From Thermomonas sp. (lineage in GTDB: Bacteria; Pseudomonadota; Gammaproteobacteria; Xanthomonadales; Xanthomonadaceae): a stretch of 64,000 nt of DNA. The position numbers and the translations under genes are program-made. Positions 9,348-18,013 of this stretch are shown in pieces (position 1 is the first letter of the stretch; every line of letters begins with the position of its first letter). Location: contig NZ_JAMLIW010000003.1 in the NCBI RefSeq assembly GCF_023953935.1, positions 1 to 64,000 on the forward strand, in the 5' to 3' direction. The notes under the pieces were generated by a model, which was not told the DNA's origin, did no database searches, and worked only from the letters and a program-made list of their open reading frames with translations.

Positions 9348-10171
9348 AGCGCGCGCAAGGTGCCGCGTTGCTGATGGTGCTGTGGATCATCCTGCTGCTG
9401 GCCGGCCTGGTGTCCGGTTATGCGCTGAGCTCCCGGGTCGAATCCCTGCAAGGCAACGGCCTGGTGCGCGAGCTGGCGGCACGCGAGGCGGCGCGGGCGG
9501 GCGTGGAATACGCCGCCAAGCGGATGCTCGAACCAAACCCCAGGCGTCGCTTCGCCGCCGATGGCCGCGCCTATCGGCTCGTGTTCGAAGGCACGCCGGT
9601 GGACGTCGAGGTTCGCGACGAGACCGCCAAGATCGACCTCAACGCCGCCGCGCCCGAACTGCTGCAAGCTTTCTTCATGGCGCTGGGCGAGCCGCGCGAC
9701 CGTGCCGTCAAGCTGGCGCTGGCGATCGTCGATTGGCGCGACCCGGACAGCCTGACCCAGCCCGGCGGCGGTGCCGAGGACGCCGACTATGCGGCCGCCG
9801 GCCTGGCCTGGGGGGCCAAGGATGCGCCGTTTGCCAGCGTCTCCGAGCTGGAACAGGTGCTGGGCATGCGGCCGGCGCTGTTCAAGGCGGCTGCCCCGTT
9901 CCTGACCGTCTACACCGGCAGCGCGCTGCCGGATCCCCAGTTTGCCGACGGCATCGTGCTGCAGGCGATGGGGATGAACGGCAAAATGCCGGCCGTCGAT
10001 CCGAATTCCCCTCCCCGTCCGGGCAGCGGAACGTATAGTATCGACAGCCGTGCACGACGCACCGACGGGCGCATCGCCCGGGTGTCGGTGGTCTTGCGAA
10101 TGGGAGGCAACGGTTTGCCGGGATCGACATACACGCCCCTGCGCTGGCAGGCGGACGGGGGGTGGCAGTGA
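9344..10171 (+). CDS. gspK: Minor pseudopilin GspK
   Basis: Largest minor pseudopilin, caps the pseudopilus. The GTG at 9344 has AGGGAGG a few bases upstream and gives a 275-residue protein starting VKRAQGAALLM. The helix begins GAALLMVLW without the Glu at +5, which is normal for GspK. The mature part contains the AKIDLNAA segment and the helix-hairpin-helix-like region expected for T2SSK. It overlaps gspL. Confidence 0.92.
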   Translation: MKRAQGAALLMVLWIILLLAGLVSGYALSSRVESLQGNGLVRELAAREAARAGVEYAAKRMLEPNPRRRFAADGRAYRLVFEGTPVDVEVRDETAKIDLNAAAPELLQAFFMALGEPRDRAVKLALAIVDWRDPDSLTQPGGGAEDADYAAAGLAWGAKDAPFASVSELEQVLGMRPALFKAAAPFLTVYTGSALPDPQFADGIVLQAMGMNGKMPAVDPNSPPRPGSGTYSIDSRARRTDGRIARVSVVLRMGGNGLPGSTYTPLRWQADGGWQ

Positions 10172-11322
10172 CGGCTGCCGCCTCCTTCACTGCGTCCGGC
10201 GCCAGGCTCGGCACCGGGCTGCGCGGTTTTTTCGGCTGGTGGGGCGCGGGCCTCGCACAGTGGCTGCCGACGCGCGTGCGTGCGGTGCTGGCGGCGCGCG
10301 GCGATCGGCTGCTGCTGGTGCCGCGCGGCGATGAATTGCTGCTGCAGCGCTGGCACGAGGGCCAGGTCAAGGAACTGACGGCGCTGCCGCTGCCGCTGCC
10401 GGCGGACCGCGATGCGCTCGACGGCGTCCTGCGCGAACCGCTGGCGGAGCTGCCGCGCTGGCTGCTGTTGCCGGCGGCCCAGGGCCTGCGTCGCCCCCTG
10501 ACCTTGCCGGCCGCGACCCGCGAGCGCCTGCGCGCCGTGCTGGGTTTCGAGATCGAGCGGCAGACGCCGTTTGCGGCCGACGCGGTGCTGTTTGACGGCC
10601 GTCTGCTCGGCGAGCGTCCCGACGGTTCGCTCCAGGCCGAACTGGTGGTGGTGCCGCGCCAGCGCTTCGACGCGGTCGGCGCACGCCTGGGCGGACTGGG
10701 CGCACGCCTGGCCGGCATTGACCTGGCCGACGCCGAAGGCCGCGCGCTCGGCGTCAATCTGCTGGCGCCGGCGCAGCGTTTCCGCCGGGCGGACCCGTGG
10801 CGCTGGCTGAATCTTGGGCTGGGCGTGGTCGCGCTGCTGGCGCTGCTGCTCGGGCTGCATCAACTCCTGAACAACCGACGTGCGGCCGCGGCCGAGTTGA
10901 AAGCCACCATCGCCCAGCGCCAGACCCAGGCGCAGGGCATCAGCGCTGCCCGCCAGCGGGTGGTGGATTCGGTGGAAGGCGAGACTTTCCTGCGCGCATT
11001 GCGCAACGACAAACCCGCGTCGGTCGAAGTCATGGAAGCGCTGTCTCAGCGCATACCCGACGGGACCTATCTGGAAAAACTGGCGATCGAGGGCAACCAG
11101 CTGACCCTGGTGGGCCTGTCGAATCAGGCCGCTGCCCTGGTCGGGCAGTTGGAGGGCGCCCCGCAGTGGACGTCGGCGGCGCTCAGCGGCGCCCTGCAGG
11201 CCGATCCGCGCTCGCGCCTGGACCGTTTCACCATGATTGCCCAACTCGCCAAGACCAATGCTGCGGCAGCACCGGCACCGGCGGCAGCACCGACAGGGGG
11301 GACTGCCAGTGACGCGCGCTGA
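10168..11322 (+). CDS. gspL: Type II secretion protein GspL
   Basis: Bitopic inner-membrane protein that recruits GspE. The N-terminal part is an actin-like cytoplasmic domain, followed by one membrane segment (around LGLGVVALLALLLG) and a periplasmic ferredoxin-like domain. Two GTG codons (10162 and 10168) are possible. The one at 10168 forms a GTGA overlap with the gspK stop, as elsewhere in this operon, and is preferred (384 residues). The C-terminal tail is rich in Ala and Pro. Confidence 0.9.
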   Translation: MTAAASFTASGARLGTGLRGFFGWWGAGLAQWLPTRVRAVLAARGDRLLLVPRGDELLLQRWHEGQVKELTALPLPLPADRDALDGVLREPLAELPRWLLLPAAQGLRRPLTLPAATRERLRAVLGFEIERQTPFAADAVLFDGRLLGERPDGSLQAELVVVPRQRFDAVGARLGGLGARLAGIDLADAEGRALGVNLLAPAQRFRRADPWRWLNLGLGVVALLALLLGLHQLLNNRRAAAAELKATIAQRQTQAQGISAARQRVVDSVEGETFLRALRNDKPASVEVMEALSQRIPDGTYLEKLAIEGNQLTLVGLSNQAAALVGQLEGAPQWTSAALSGALQADPRSRLDRFTMIAQLAKTNAAAAPAPAAAPTGGTASDAR

Positions 11323-11911
11323 GCCCAACCGCTGGTATGCGCTGTTGCTGCTGCTGGGCGCGTTCGGGCTGGCCTACCTGCTGGTGTTGCGCCCGCTGTT
11401 CGCGGTGCCGCTGGCCGAGGTCGAGGCCAGGATCAGTGACTTGCAGGTCCGCAACGCGCGCCTGCGCAGCCTGCTGCTGCTGCGCCCGCAAATCGAAAAG
11501 CGCCTCGCCGATCTGGACGCGGAGGGCAGCGGCTTCCTGCCCCAGCCCAGCGCCGAACTGGCGACCGCGGCGCTGGTCCAGCAGCTCGAACAGGTGGTCA
11601 GCGAATCCAGCCCGGGCGGTCGTGGCTGCGCCATCGTCAATCGTGAACCGCTGGCGGATGACCGCCAGCAGGAGCGCTATCGCCGGGTGACGGTGCAGGT
11701 GCGGCTGCGCTGCGGCAATGCCGAGACGCTGAAGGTGCTGCACGCGCTGGAATCGGCGCGGCCCTACGTGTTCGTCGATGATCTGCAAATCACCGCGCAG
11801 CGCTATTTCGCGGTGCCCGGCAGCGACCAGCCGCAGGAAGGCGGCCTCGACGTCGGTTTCAATCTGTACGGCTATGTGCTGCCGTTCCCGGAGGCCGCCC
11901 GTGGCCGTTGA
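11309..11911 (+). CDS. gspM: Type II secretion protein GspM
   Basis: Inner-membrane partner of GspL. The GTG at 11309 follows a strong purine tract (AGGGGGGA) and gives a 200-residue protein: a short cytoplasmic start, one membrane helix (WYALLLLLGAFGLAYLLV), a coiled-coil stretch and a ferredoxin-like periplasmic domain. The start overlaps the end of gspL by 14 bp. Confidence 0.87.
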   Translation: MTRAEPNRWYALLLLLGAFGLAYLLVLRPLFAVPLAEVEARISDLQVRNARLRSLLLLRPQIEKRLADLDAEGSGFLPQPSAELATAALVQQLEQVVSESSPGGRGCAIVNREPLADDRQQERYRRVTVQVRLRCGNAETLKVLHALESARPYVFVDDLQITAQRYFAVPGSDQPQEGGLDVGFNLYGYVLPFPEAARGR

Positions 11912-12650
11912 GCGCAGCGCTACCCGCCGCTTGCTGCAGGCCGGGCCGATGACCTGGCTGTTGACCGCGGTCTGTGGCTGGGCGCTGCTGCTGTGGCTGG
12001 CGGCCCTGGTCGGGATGGGCGGACGGATCGGATTGGTGAAGGCGCCCAAGTCCCTGGCCTTGCCCGCGCCCTTGCCGGCGGCGGCTGATCGGATCGGGCC
12101 GTTGTCCGATTTCCCGCAGGCCGCGCAGCGCCCGCTGTTCACCCAGGACCGGCACCCGCGCGCCTTCCTTGCCGCCGGCGCCGATGCGGCGGTGGCCGGC
12201 GCCGGCGGTGGCGACCTCGACTTCATCCTGACCGGCACCCTGATCACGCCGACCCTGCGTCTGGCCGTGCTCCAGCCCAGCGCCGGGGGCGATGCCCAGC
12301 GCGTGCGCGAGGGCGAGGTGCCCGAGGGCGCGGCCGGCTGGCGGCTGATCGAAGTGCAGCCGCGACGCGCCGTTTTCGAGGGCAGCGGTGGCCAGATGAC
12401 CCTGGATCTGCGCACGTTCGGAGCGCCCGGCGCGCCGCCGTCGGCCACGCCCGCGGACGCTGGCGGCGGTGCGGCACCGGCACCGGATGCGGCCGCTGCA
12501 CCTGCGGACGACGATGCGGCCACCGCCGCGCAAGTGGACGATATCCGCCGCCGCATCGAGGAACGCCGCGCCCAGCTGCGCCAGCGGGGTGAGGATACAG
12601 GCGACGCGAATACACCTTCACGGCCGATGTCCGGGCCAGCCAGACGATGA
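11901..12650 (+). CDS. Type II secretion GspC/GspN-like protein (XpsN)
   Basis: This gene occupies the place of xpsN in the Xanthomonas-type operon. The GTG at 11901 follows GGAGG and gives 249 residues. There is one N-terminal membrane helix (about residues 15-35), then a periplasmic region that resembles the homology region of GspC (DFILTGTLITP, then AVLQP), which connects GspL/M to the secretin. The C-terminus is a low-complexity Ala/Pro segment followed by a charged helix rather than a PDZ domain. No other gspC is in the operon, so it most likely has the GspC role. Confidence 0.82.
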   Translation: MAVERSATRRLLQAGPMTWLLTAVCGWALLLWLAALVGMGGRIGLVKAPKSLALPAPLPAAADRIGPLSDFPQAAQRPLFTQDRHPRAFLAAGADAAVAGAGGGDLDFILTGTLITPTLRLAVLQPSAGGDAQRVREGEVPEGAAGWRLIEVQPRRAVFEGSGGQMTLDLRTFGAPGAPPSATPADAGGGAAPAPDAAAAPADDDAATAAQVDDIRRRIEERRAQLRQRGEDTGDANTPSRPMSGPARR

Positions 12651-14896
12651 TCGAAGCCAAACTCATGAAATCCAAGCGCACGTTTTCGACCTTCCGCCCG
12701 CTGCTGGCCGCCCTGCTGGCAGGCCTGCTGGCCGCCTGCGTCAGCGCGCCCACCGCGCAGATGCACCGCAGCGAGCAGGTGACCGACCAAAGCACCCAAG
12801 CGCCCGATGCCGATGCCATCCGTCGCGACGTGCTGGAAGAACTCGGCAACGAGAGCCCGCGTCCGGTGATCCGCCGCGGCACCGCGCCGCGCATCAACGA
12901 TCGGGTCGCCGCCCTGCCGCCGCCGGCGCTGGCCAGCAGCGGGCAGGCCACCTTCAATTTCGAGGGTGAATCGGTCCAGGCAGTGGTGAAGGCGATCCTC
13001 GGTGACATGCTCGGGCAGAGCTACAGCATCGCGCCCGGCGTGCAGGGCACGGTGACGGTGTCCACCCAGCGCCCGGTCGGTGCCGCCGGCGCGCTCAGCC
13101 TGCTTGACCAGGTGCTGGCGCAAAACGGCGCGCGCATGGTCTACAGCGACGGCCGCTACAACATCGTGCCGGCGGATCAGGCGCTGGTGAACGGCGTCGT
13201 CCCGCGCACCGGCTCGCCGGCGCTGGCGCGAGGCTACGAGTCGCGGGTGATCGCGCTGCGCTACATCTCGGCCGCCGAGATGGAGAAGATCCTCAAGCCT
13301 TACGCGCGGCAGGGTTCCATCGTCAGCGTCGATTCCGGCCGCAACATCATCACCATTGCCGGCACCCGCGCCGAGTTGGAAAACTACCAGCGGACCGTGC
13401 AGATTTTCGACGTCGACTGGATGTCGAGCATGTCAGTGGGCGTGTATCCGCTGCAGTCCGGACGCGCCTCCGACGTGGTGCAGGACCTCGAACGGGTGTT
13501 CGGCGAGCAGGGCCGTACCCCGGTGGCAGGCATGTTCCGCTTCATGCCGCTGGATTCCACCAATTCGGTGATGGTGATCACCAGCCAGCCTGCCTACCTC
13601 GACCAGATCCAGCAGTGGATCGACCGCATCGAGGGCGGCAGCGGCGACGGCCGTCTGTTCTCGTATGAGCTGAAATACATCCGCGCCCGCGACCTGGCCA
13701 ACCGGCTGGCCGAGGTGTTTGGCGGCGGCAGTGAGCGCGGTGGTAGCAATGCCGGCCCGGTGTCGCTGATGCCGGGGCTGGAATCGACCGAGATCCGCGA
13801 TTCCGGCGTCGATGACCGCAGCGGCGGTTCGGCGGCCACGATCGGCGGTTCGCGTGACAGCGGCGGCGATGTCGGTGGGGCCGGCGGCGGCAGCACCATC
13901 GGTCGCGGCGAAGGCGCCAGCCTGCCGCAAAACACCGCCTCCGGCGGCAGCCGTGTGACGCTGCGGGTGGACGGCAGCACGGTGGGCGTCTCGGCGGTGG
14001 ACGACACCAATTCGCTGCTGGTGCGCGCCACCCCGGGCCAGTGGCAGTCGATCCGGCAGGTGATCGAACGCCTCGACGTGATGCCGATGCAGGTCCACAT
14101 CGAGGCGCAGGTGCTCAGCGTCGCCCTCAAGGGCCAGCTGCAGTACGGCGTGAACTGGTTCTTCCGCAACTCGCTGCCGTCCGCGCTGCTGCCGTATCCG
14201 ACCGGGCGCAACAGCTTCGGCGGCTACGCCGGCAGCCTGACGCCGCCGGTGCTCGGCGGCGACAGCGCGCTGAGCTGGACTTTCCTCGGCCACAGCGCGG
14301 CGGCGATCGTCAACGCGCTGGACAGTGTGACGGACGTGCGCACCCTGTCCTCGCCGTCGGTGCTGACCCAGAACAACCGCGAGGCCACGCTCAACGTCGG
14401 CCAGAAGATTCCGATCGCCTCGGTCAGCTTCAATCCGGCCATGGGCGGCGCCAACGGCACCTACAGCCAGGTCCAGTACCTGGATACCGGCATCATCCTC
14501 AAGGTGCGCCCGCGCATCACCCGCGACGGCATGGTCTTCCTCGACATCGTGCAGGAAGTCAGTCGCCCGACCGGGATTGCCGATGCCAACGGCAACGTGC
14601 GGATCGACACCAGCCGGGTCAGCACCAGCGCGGTGGCGCCCAGTGGCGAGACCGTGGTGTTGGCCGGCTTGATCAGCGACGGCACCACCCAGGGTTCCTC
14701 CGGCATCCCGGGCCTGAGCCGGATCCCGGTGCTCGGCGGCCTGTTCGGCCAGCAGGGCAACAGCAAGACCCGCGACGAGCTGGTGATCCTGATCACCCCG
14801 ACCGTGGTCCGCAATCCGCAGGAAGCGCGCGAGTTGACCGACGAATACGGGCAGCGCTTCCGCGCCCTGGAGCCGATCTACAAACCCAAGCAGTGA
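12647..14896 (+). CDS. gspD: Type II secretion outer-membrane secretin GspD (XpsD)
   Basis: Outer-membrane channel of the T2SS. The 749-residue protein has a lipoprotein signal ending LLAAC (Cys31), so the secretin is predicted to be lipidated. It then has N0-N3 domains, a Gly/Ser-rich loop in the N3 region, and the secretin core with VTDVRTLSSPSVLT, NREATLNVGQKIP and VPxLGGLFG-type motifs near the end. The start at 12647 makes an ATGA overlap; ATG 12665 (MKSKRTF) is an alternative that keeps the lipobox. Confidence 0.95.
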   Translation: MIEAKLMKSKRTFSTFRPLLAALLAGLLAACVSAPTAQMHRSEQVTDQSTQAPDADAIRRDVLEELGNESPRPVIRRGTAPRINDRVAALPPPALASSGQATFNFEGESVQAVVKAILGDMLGQSYSIAPGVQGTVTVSTQRPVGAAGALSLLDQVLAQNGARMVYSDGRYNIVPADQALVNGVVPRTGSPALARGYESRVIALRYISAAEMEKILKPYARQGSIVSVDSGRNIITIAGTRAELENYQRTVQIFDVDWMSSMSVGVYPLQSGRASDVVQDLERVFGEQGRTPVAGMFRFMPLDSTNSVMVITSQPAYLDQIQQWIDRIEGGSGDGRLFSYELKYIRARDLANRLAEVFGGGSERGGSNAGPVSLMPGLESTEIRDSGVDDRSGGSAATIGGSRDSGGDVGGAGGGSTIGRGEGASLPQNTASGGSRVTLRVDGSTVGVSAVDDTNSLLVRATPGQWQSIRQVIERLDVMPMQVHIEAQVLSVALKGQLQYGVNWFFRNSLPSALLPYPTGRNSFGGYAGSLTPPVLGGDSALSWTFLGHSAAAIVNALDSVTDVRTLSSPSVLTQNNREATLNVGQKIPIASVSFNPAMGGANGTYSQVQYLDTGIILKVRPRITRDGMVFLDIVQEVSRPTGIADANGNVRIDTSRVSTSAVAPSGETVVLAGLISDGTTQGSSGIPGLSRIPVLGGLFGQQGNSKTRDELVILITPTVVRNPQEARELTDEYGQRFRALEPIYKPKQ

Positions 14897-15747
14897 GCCC
14901 GGCCGGCGCGCCCACGCCCATCGTCCTGCTGCCGGTCGGCAGCGATGAGGGCGCGCTGGATGCCTGTCTCGCCGCGCTGGATGCGGGGACGCCGCCCGGC
15001 ACCCGGGTCTGGCTGGCCGACAACGCGCAGTCAGGCCCGCGTGGTATCGATTTGATCGAAAGCTGGCTGGCGCGAACGCGCCTGCAGGCAGGCTATACGC
15101 GGCGGACCGCGCCGGTTGCCGAGGCTGCGCATCTGGCCGAAGCGCTGCGCGCCTGCGGTGATTCCGTTGTCGCCGTGCTCAGTCCCGACGCCCGCCCGAC
15201 GCCGGGCTGGCTGGGCGCGCTCGCCGACTGCTTCCGGCACGATCCGAAAATCGCCACCGCGACCCCGTGGTGCAATGCCGGTGAAACCGCGGCCTGGCCC
15301 CGGATCGGCGAGATTGAAACGAACCTGCCTGCGCCGGCGCCGTTGGCCGAGGCCTGCGCCCGGCTCGCGGCCCGGGCGTCCGAGCTTCCTGCCGCCGTCG
15401 CCCACGCGGTGCTGCTGCGCGGCAGCGCCTGCGCGGCGGCGGGCGGGCTCGACGCAGTCAGTTTCCATTCCTGGCCGGTGGCCCTCATCGACCTGTCGCT
15501 GCGATTGGCCGGACTGGGCTGGCGCAACGTGCTGTGCCCGTCGGCGTTCGTTTTGCGCGAAGTCGAAAGCGTTCCCGGCGCGGGCGACATGGATGCGCTG
15601 GCCGCGCGCTGGCCGAACTGGAACGCGCGGATCGCCACCTTCCTGATGGACGATCCGCTGCGGGCGCTGCGCGAGCAGCTGCACGCCGCGCTGGCCGTCG
15701 CTCCCGGGCAATCGCCGCAGCTTGACCTGTTTCCGGACGCGACGTGA
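14893..15747 (+). CDS. Degenerate glycosyltransferase family 2-like protein
   Basis: A 284-residue soluble protein with the outline of a GT2 (GT-A fold) enzyme: an N-terminal strand, ADNAQ in place of the nucleotide-binding DN-S, SPDA (97-100) where the metal-binding D-x-D usually lies, and IDLSLRLAGLGWRNV in place of the usual ED-x-DLSLR acceptor/catalytic segment. The DXD first Asp and the catalytic Glu-Asp pair are therefore missing. It starts with a GTGA overlap on gspD and overlaps the next GT2-like gene, so it is translationally coupled to the T2SS operon. Function unknown: it could be a subunit of the partner protein or a non-catalytic sugar-binding protein. Confidence 0.7.
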   Translation: MSPAGAPTPIVLLPVGSDEGALDACLAALDAGTPPGTRVWLADNAQSGPRGIDLIESWLARTRLQAGYTRRTAPVAEAAHLAEALRACGDSVVAVLSPDARPTPGWLGALADCFRHDPKIATATPWCNAGETAAWPRIGEIETNLPAPAPLAEACARLAARASELPAAVAHAVLLRGSACAAAGGLDAVSFHSWPVALIDLSLRLAGLGWRNVLCPSAFVLREVESVPGAGDMDALAARWPNWNARIATFLMDDPLRALREQLHAALAVAPGQSPQLDLFPDAT

Positions 15748-16574
15748 GCGCGCCCGACATCGCCGTCGTGGTGGTGACTTGGGACAGCGAGGAAACCCTG
15801 GATGCCTGCCTGACGCGGCTGCGCGCTGCCGAAGGCGTGGTCGAGATCCGCGTGGTGGACTGCAACTCGACCGACACGACGATGGCCATCGTGCAGCGCC
15901 ACGCCGTCGTCGACCCGCGCCTGCACTTCATCGCCAATCCCGACCATCCGGGGCTGGGCCCGGCGTGCAACCAGGGCGTGGCCGATAGCCGCGCACCCTG
16001 GCTGGCGCTGCTGGATCCGGGCTGCCTGATCGAGCCTGACACGCTGATGCAATTGCGCGACCGGGCGGCGAGCGGCAACGCGCTGGTGGGTGCGGATCCG
16101 GTGGACGAAGCCGGCGTGCGCGAGCCGGAGGCGCGGCTGCGCGATTCGGGCAGCAACTCGGCCGACTGGCGCTGGCCGAGGCTTGAGCCAGCGCCGATCA
16201 CTGCCGAGGAGCTGCAGGACGTCACGGCGATTTCGGGCGCGGTGATGATGCTCTCGCGGGCGCTGTTCGAGGCGCTGGGCGGCTTCAATCCGGCCTATTT
16301 CACCGGGATTGGAAACCTCGACCTGTGCCGCCGCGCCCATTCGGCCGGCGCGCGCGTGGCCTGTGCGAATGCCGTGCGAATCACCCGCATCAGCGGCATG
16401 GCAGCGCGAACGCACCCGCTGCACCTGACGTGGCACCAACGCCTCGACGCATCACGCTACCTGTGGCGCTGCGGTCCACGCACGGCCGCACTGCTGGCGT
16501 GTCCGCGCATTTGGGCACGCTTCCCGCTGGACCTGCTGCGCGTCCTTGCTCGCACCGGCGCGCAGGCGCCTTGA
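15744..16574 (+). CDS. Glycosyltransferase family 2-like protein
   Basis: A 276-residue protein close to the rhamnosyltransferase-type GT2 family: AVVVVTWDSEE at the N-terminus, VVDCNSTD (nucleotide site), LLDPGCLIEPDT (residues 89-99, the second Asp of DPD replaced by Gly93), ISGAVMMLSRALFEALGGFNPAYF and NLDLCRRA (190-197), where the catalytic E-D pair is replaced by Gly189-Asn190. No signal peptide or membrane helix. GTG start overlapping the previous gene. Either the metal and base residues are supplied differently, or the pair is inactive. Confidence 0.75.
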   Translation: MSAPDIAVVVVTWDSEETLDACLTRLRAAEGVVEIRVVDCNSTDTTMAIVQRHAVVDPRLHFIANPDHPGLGPACNQGVADSRAPWLALLDPGCLIEPDTLMQLRDRAASGNALVGADPVDEAGVREPEARLRDSGSNSADWRWPRLEPAPITAEELQDVTAISGAVMMLSRALFEALGGFNPAYFTGIGNLDLCRRAHSAGARVACANAVRITRISGMAARTHPLHLTWHQRLDASRYLWRCGPRTAALLACPRIWARFPLDLLRVLARTGAQAP

Positions 16575-16578
16575 ACGC

Positions 16579-16920
16579 TCAGCCTTCCTTGTGGGCGTGC
16601 AGCATCGTGTCCAGCGCGAGATTGGAATGCGCATAGGCGCCACCGGCACGCATCTCCGCCGCCACCCAGATCGCCTCCATGATCTGCGCCTCGGTGGCGC
16701 CGTGCTTGAGCGCCTCGGCGGTGTGGCCCTTGATGCAGTAGGGGCACTGGGTAGTATGCGCCACCGCCACCGCGATCAGCTGCTTGGTGACGTTGGGCAA
16801 GGCGCCGTCTTCGAACACCGCCGCGCTGAAATTGCGGAACGCCTCCAGCTGCCTGGGCGCCAGCTCGCGGCGCTTGCGCGACAGCTCCCGGTCCGGGGTT
16901 GGATACATTGCGTTGTCCAT
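16579..16920 (-). CDS. Carboxymuconolactone decarboxylase / AhpD-like protein
   Basis: A 113-residue all-helical protein of the AhpD-like superfamily with the redox motif TTQCPYCIKGH (Cys-x-x-Cys, then His), as in peroxidase-linked AhpD proteins. The ATG at 16920 is preceded by GAAGGCGA and is preferred over a longer frame to 17031. It ends 4 bp from the convergent glycosyltransferase-like gene. The CxxC suggests a thiol-disulfide role; the substrate is not predictable. Confidence 0.85.
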   Translation of the reverse strand: MDNAMYPTPDRELSRKRRELAPRQLEAFRNFSAAVFEDGALPNVTKQLIAVAVAHTTQCPYCIKGHTAEALKHGATEAQIMEAIWVAAEMRAGGAYAHSNLALDTMLHAHKEG

Positions 16921-16996
16921 GCTGTTTTCGCCTTCGAATCGACTGGCACATTGTGTGGTCACGCGCGTATGCGGCGCGTGAGCGCGGCGGCGGCCC

Positions 16997-17827
16997 TCAG
17001 CGATGGCGGTTGATCGCGTCGCGCAACTCACACGCGGCGTTCGCCGCCGCCTCCGCGTAGTCCTCGCCGCGCGAGGCGTACAAAATCCCGCGCGATGAAT
17101 TGATCATCAGGCCGGTGCCGTCCGCGGTCTTGCCGTTGCGCACCACCGCCTCCACGTCGCCGCCCTGCGCGCCCACGCCGGGGATCAGCAGCGGCATCTC
17201 GCCGACGATGCCGCGAATCACCTTCAATTCTTCCGGGAAGGTCGCGCCGACCACCAGCGCACAATTGCCGTCGGCGTTCCAGTCGCAGGCAATCGTGCGG
17301 GCGATGCGCTGGTACAAGGGCTCGCCGCCGACGTCGAGTTCCTGAAAATCGCGCGCGCCCGGGTTGGAGGTGTGGCACAGGAAGATGCAGCCACGATCGT
17401 TGTATTCAAGGAAAGGCACGGCGGAATCCCTGCCCATGTAAGGATTGAGCGTGACCGCATCGGCGCCGAAGCGCTCGAACGCCTCGGCCGCGTACTGCTG
17501 CGCCGTGCTGCCGATGTCGCCGCGCTTGGCATCGAGGATCACCGGCACCTCGGGATGCATTCCGTTGATATGCGCGATCAACCGCTGCAGCGCCGCCTCA
17601 CCGCCGTTGTGGGCGGCGAAGTAGGCGATCTGCGGCTTGAACGCGCAAGCGTACTGCGCGGTGGCATCGGCGATGTCGCGGCAGAACGCGAACAGCGCCT
17701 CGCCCGCATCCGGATCGTCGCCGTCCACGAAGCGGTCGGGAAATTTCGCAGGATCCGGATCCAGCCCGACGCAGACCAGCGTATTGGCCTCATGCCAGCG
17801 ATTGCGGAGTTTTTCGATGAAGGTCAT
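16997..17827 (-). CDS. pyrF: Orotidine 5'-phosphate decarboxylase
   Basis: Last step of UMP synthesis, OMP to UMP. The 276-residue protein belongs to the longer (type 2) PyrF subfamily: [12 protein letters not shown] near the N-terminus, the catalytic [10 protein letters not shown] motif, and VGATFPEEL then [10 protein letters not shown] phosphate-binding segments. Upstream is a repeat-filled gap, downstream the AhpD-like gene. Confidence 0.95.
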   Translation of the reverse strand: MTFIEKLRNRWHEANTLVCVGLDPDPAKFPDRFVDGDDPDAGEALFAFCRDIADATAQYACAFKPQIAYFAAHNGGEAALQRLIAHINGMHPEVPVILDAKRGDIGSTAQQYAAEAFERFGADAVTLNPYMGRDSAVPFLEYNDRGCIFLCHTSNPGARDFQELDVGGEPLYQRIARTIACDWNADGNCALVVGATFPEELKVIRGIVGEMPLLIPGVGAQGGDVEAVVRNGKTADGTGLMINSSRGILYASRGEDYAEAAANAACELRDAINRHR

Positions 17828-17835
17828 GCCAAGCT

Positions 17836-17958
17836 CCGTTCGTCCTGAGCCTGTCGAAGGATGAACGGGGCTTGGCGGCCCCCTGCATGTGGTTCGACAG
17901 GCTCACCACGCGCGGTTTCGTTGTGCTGTTCGTGGTTCGACAGGCTCACCACGAACGG
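17836..17958. repeat. Cluster of three GAGCCTGTCGAA palindromic repeats
   Basis: Three copies of a small imperfect palindrome lie between ettA and pyrF. Copy one (17836-17868) begins CCGTTCGTCC, contains GAGCCTGTCGAA and ends GAACGG. Copy two (17889-17910) and copy three (17929-17958) are in the opposite orientation with GTGG/CCAC arms. A half copy (CCACGAACGG) follows near 17970. This dispersed repeat is common in proteobacterial intergenic DNA. Another copy lies at 24030-24062. Confidence 0.85.
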
Positions 17959-18013
17959 GGGTACGGTTTACCACGAACGGGCGTGCTGTTCTCTAAGAAT
18001 GAACGGAATCTGA

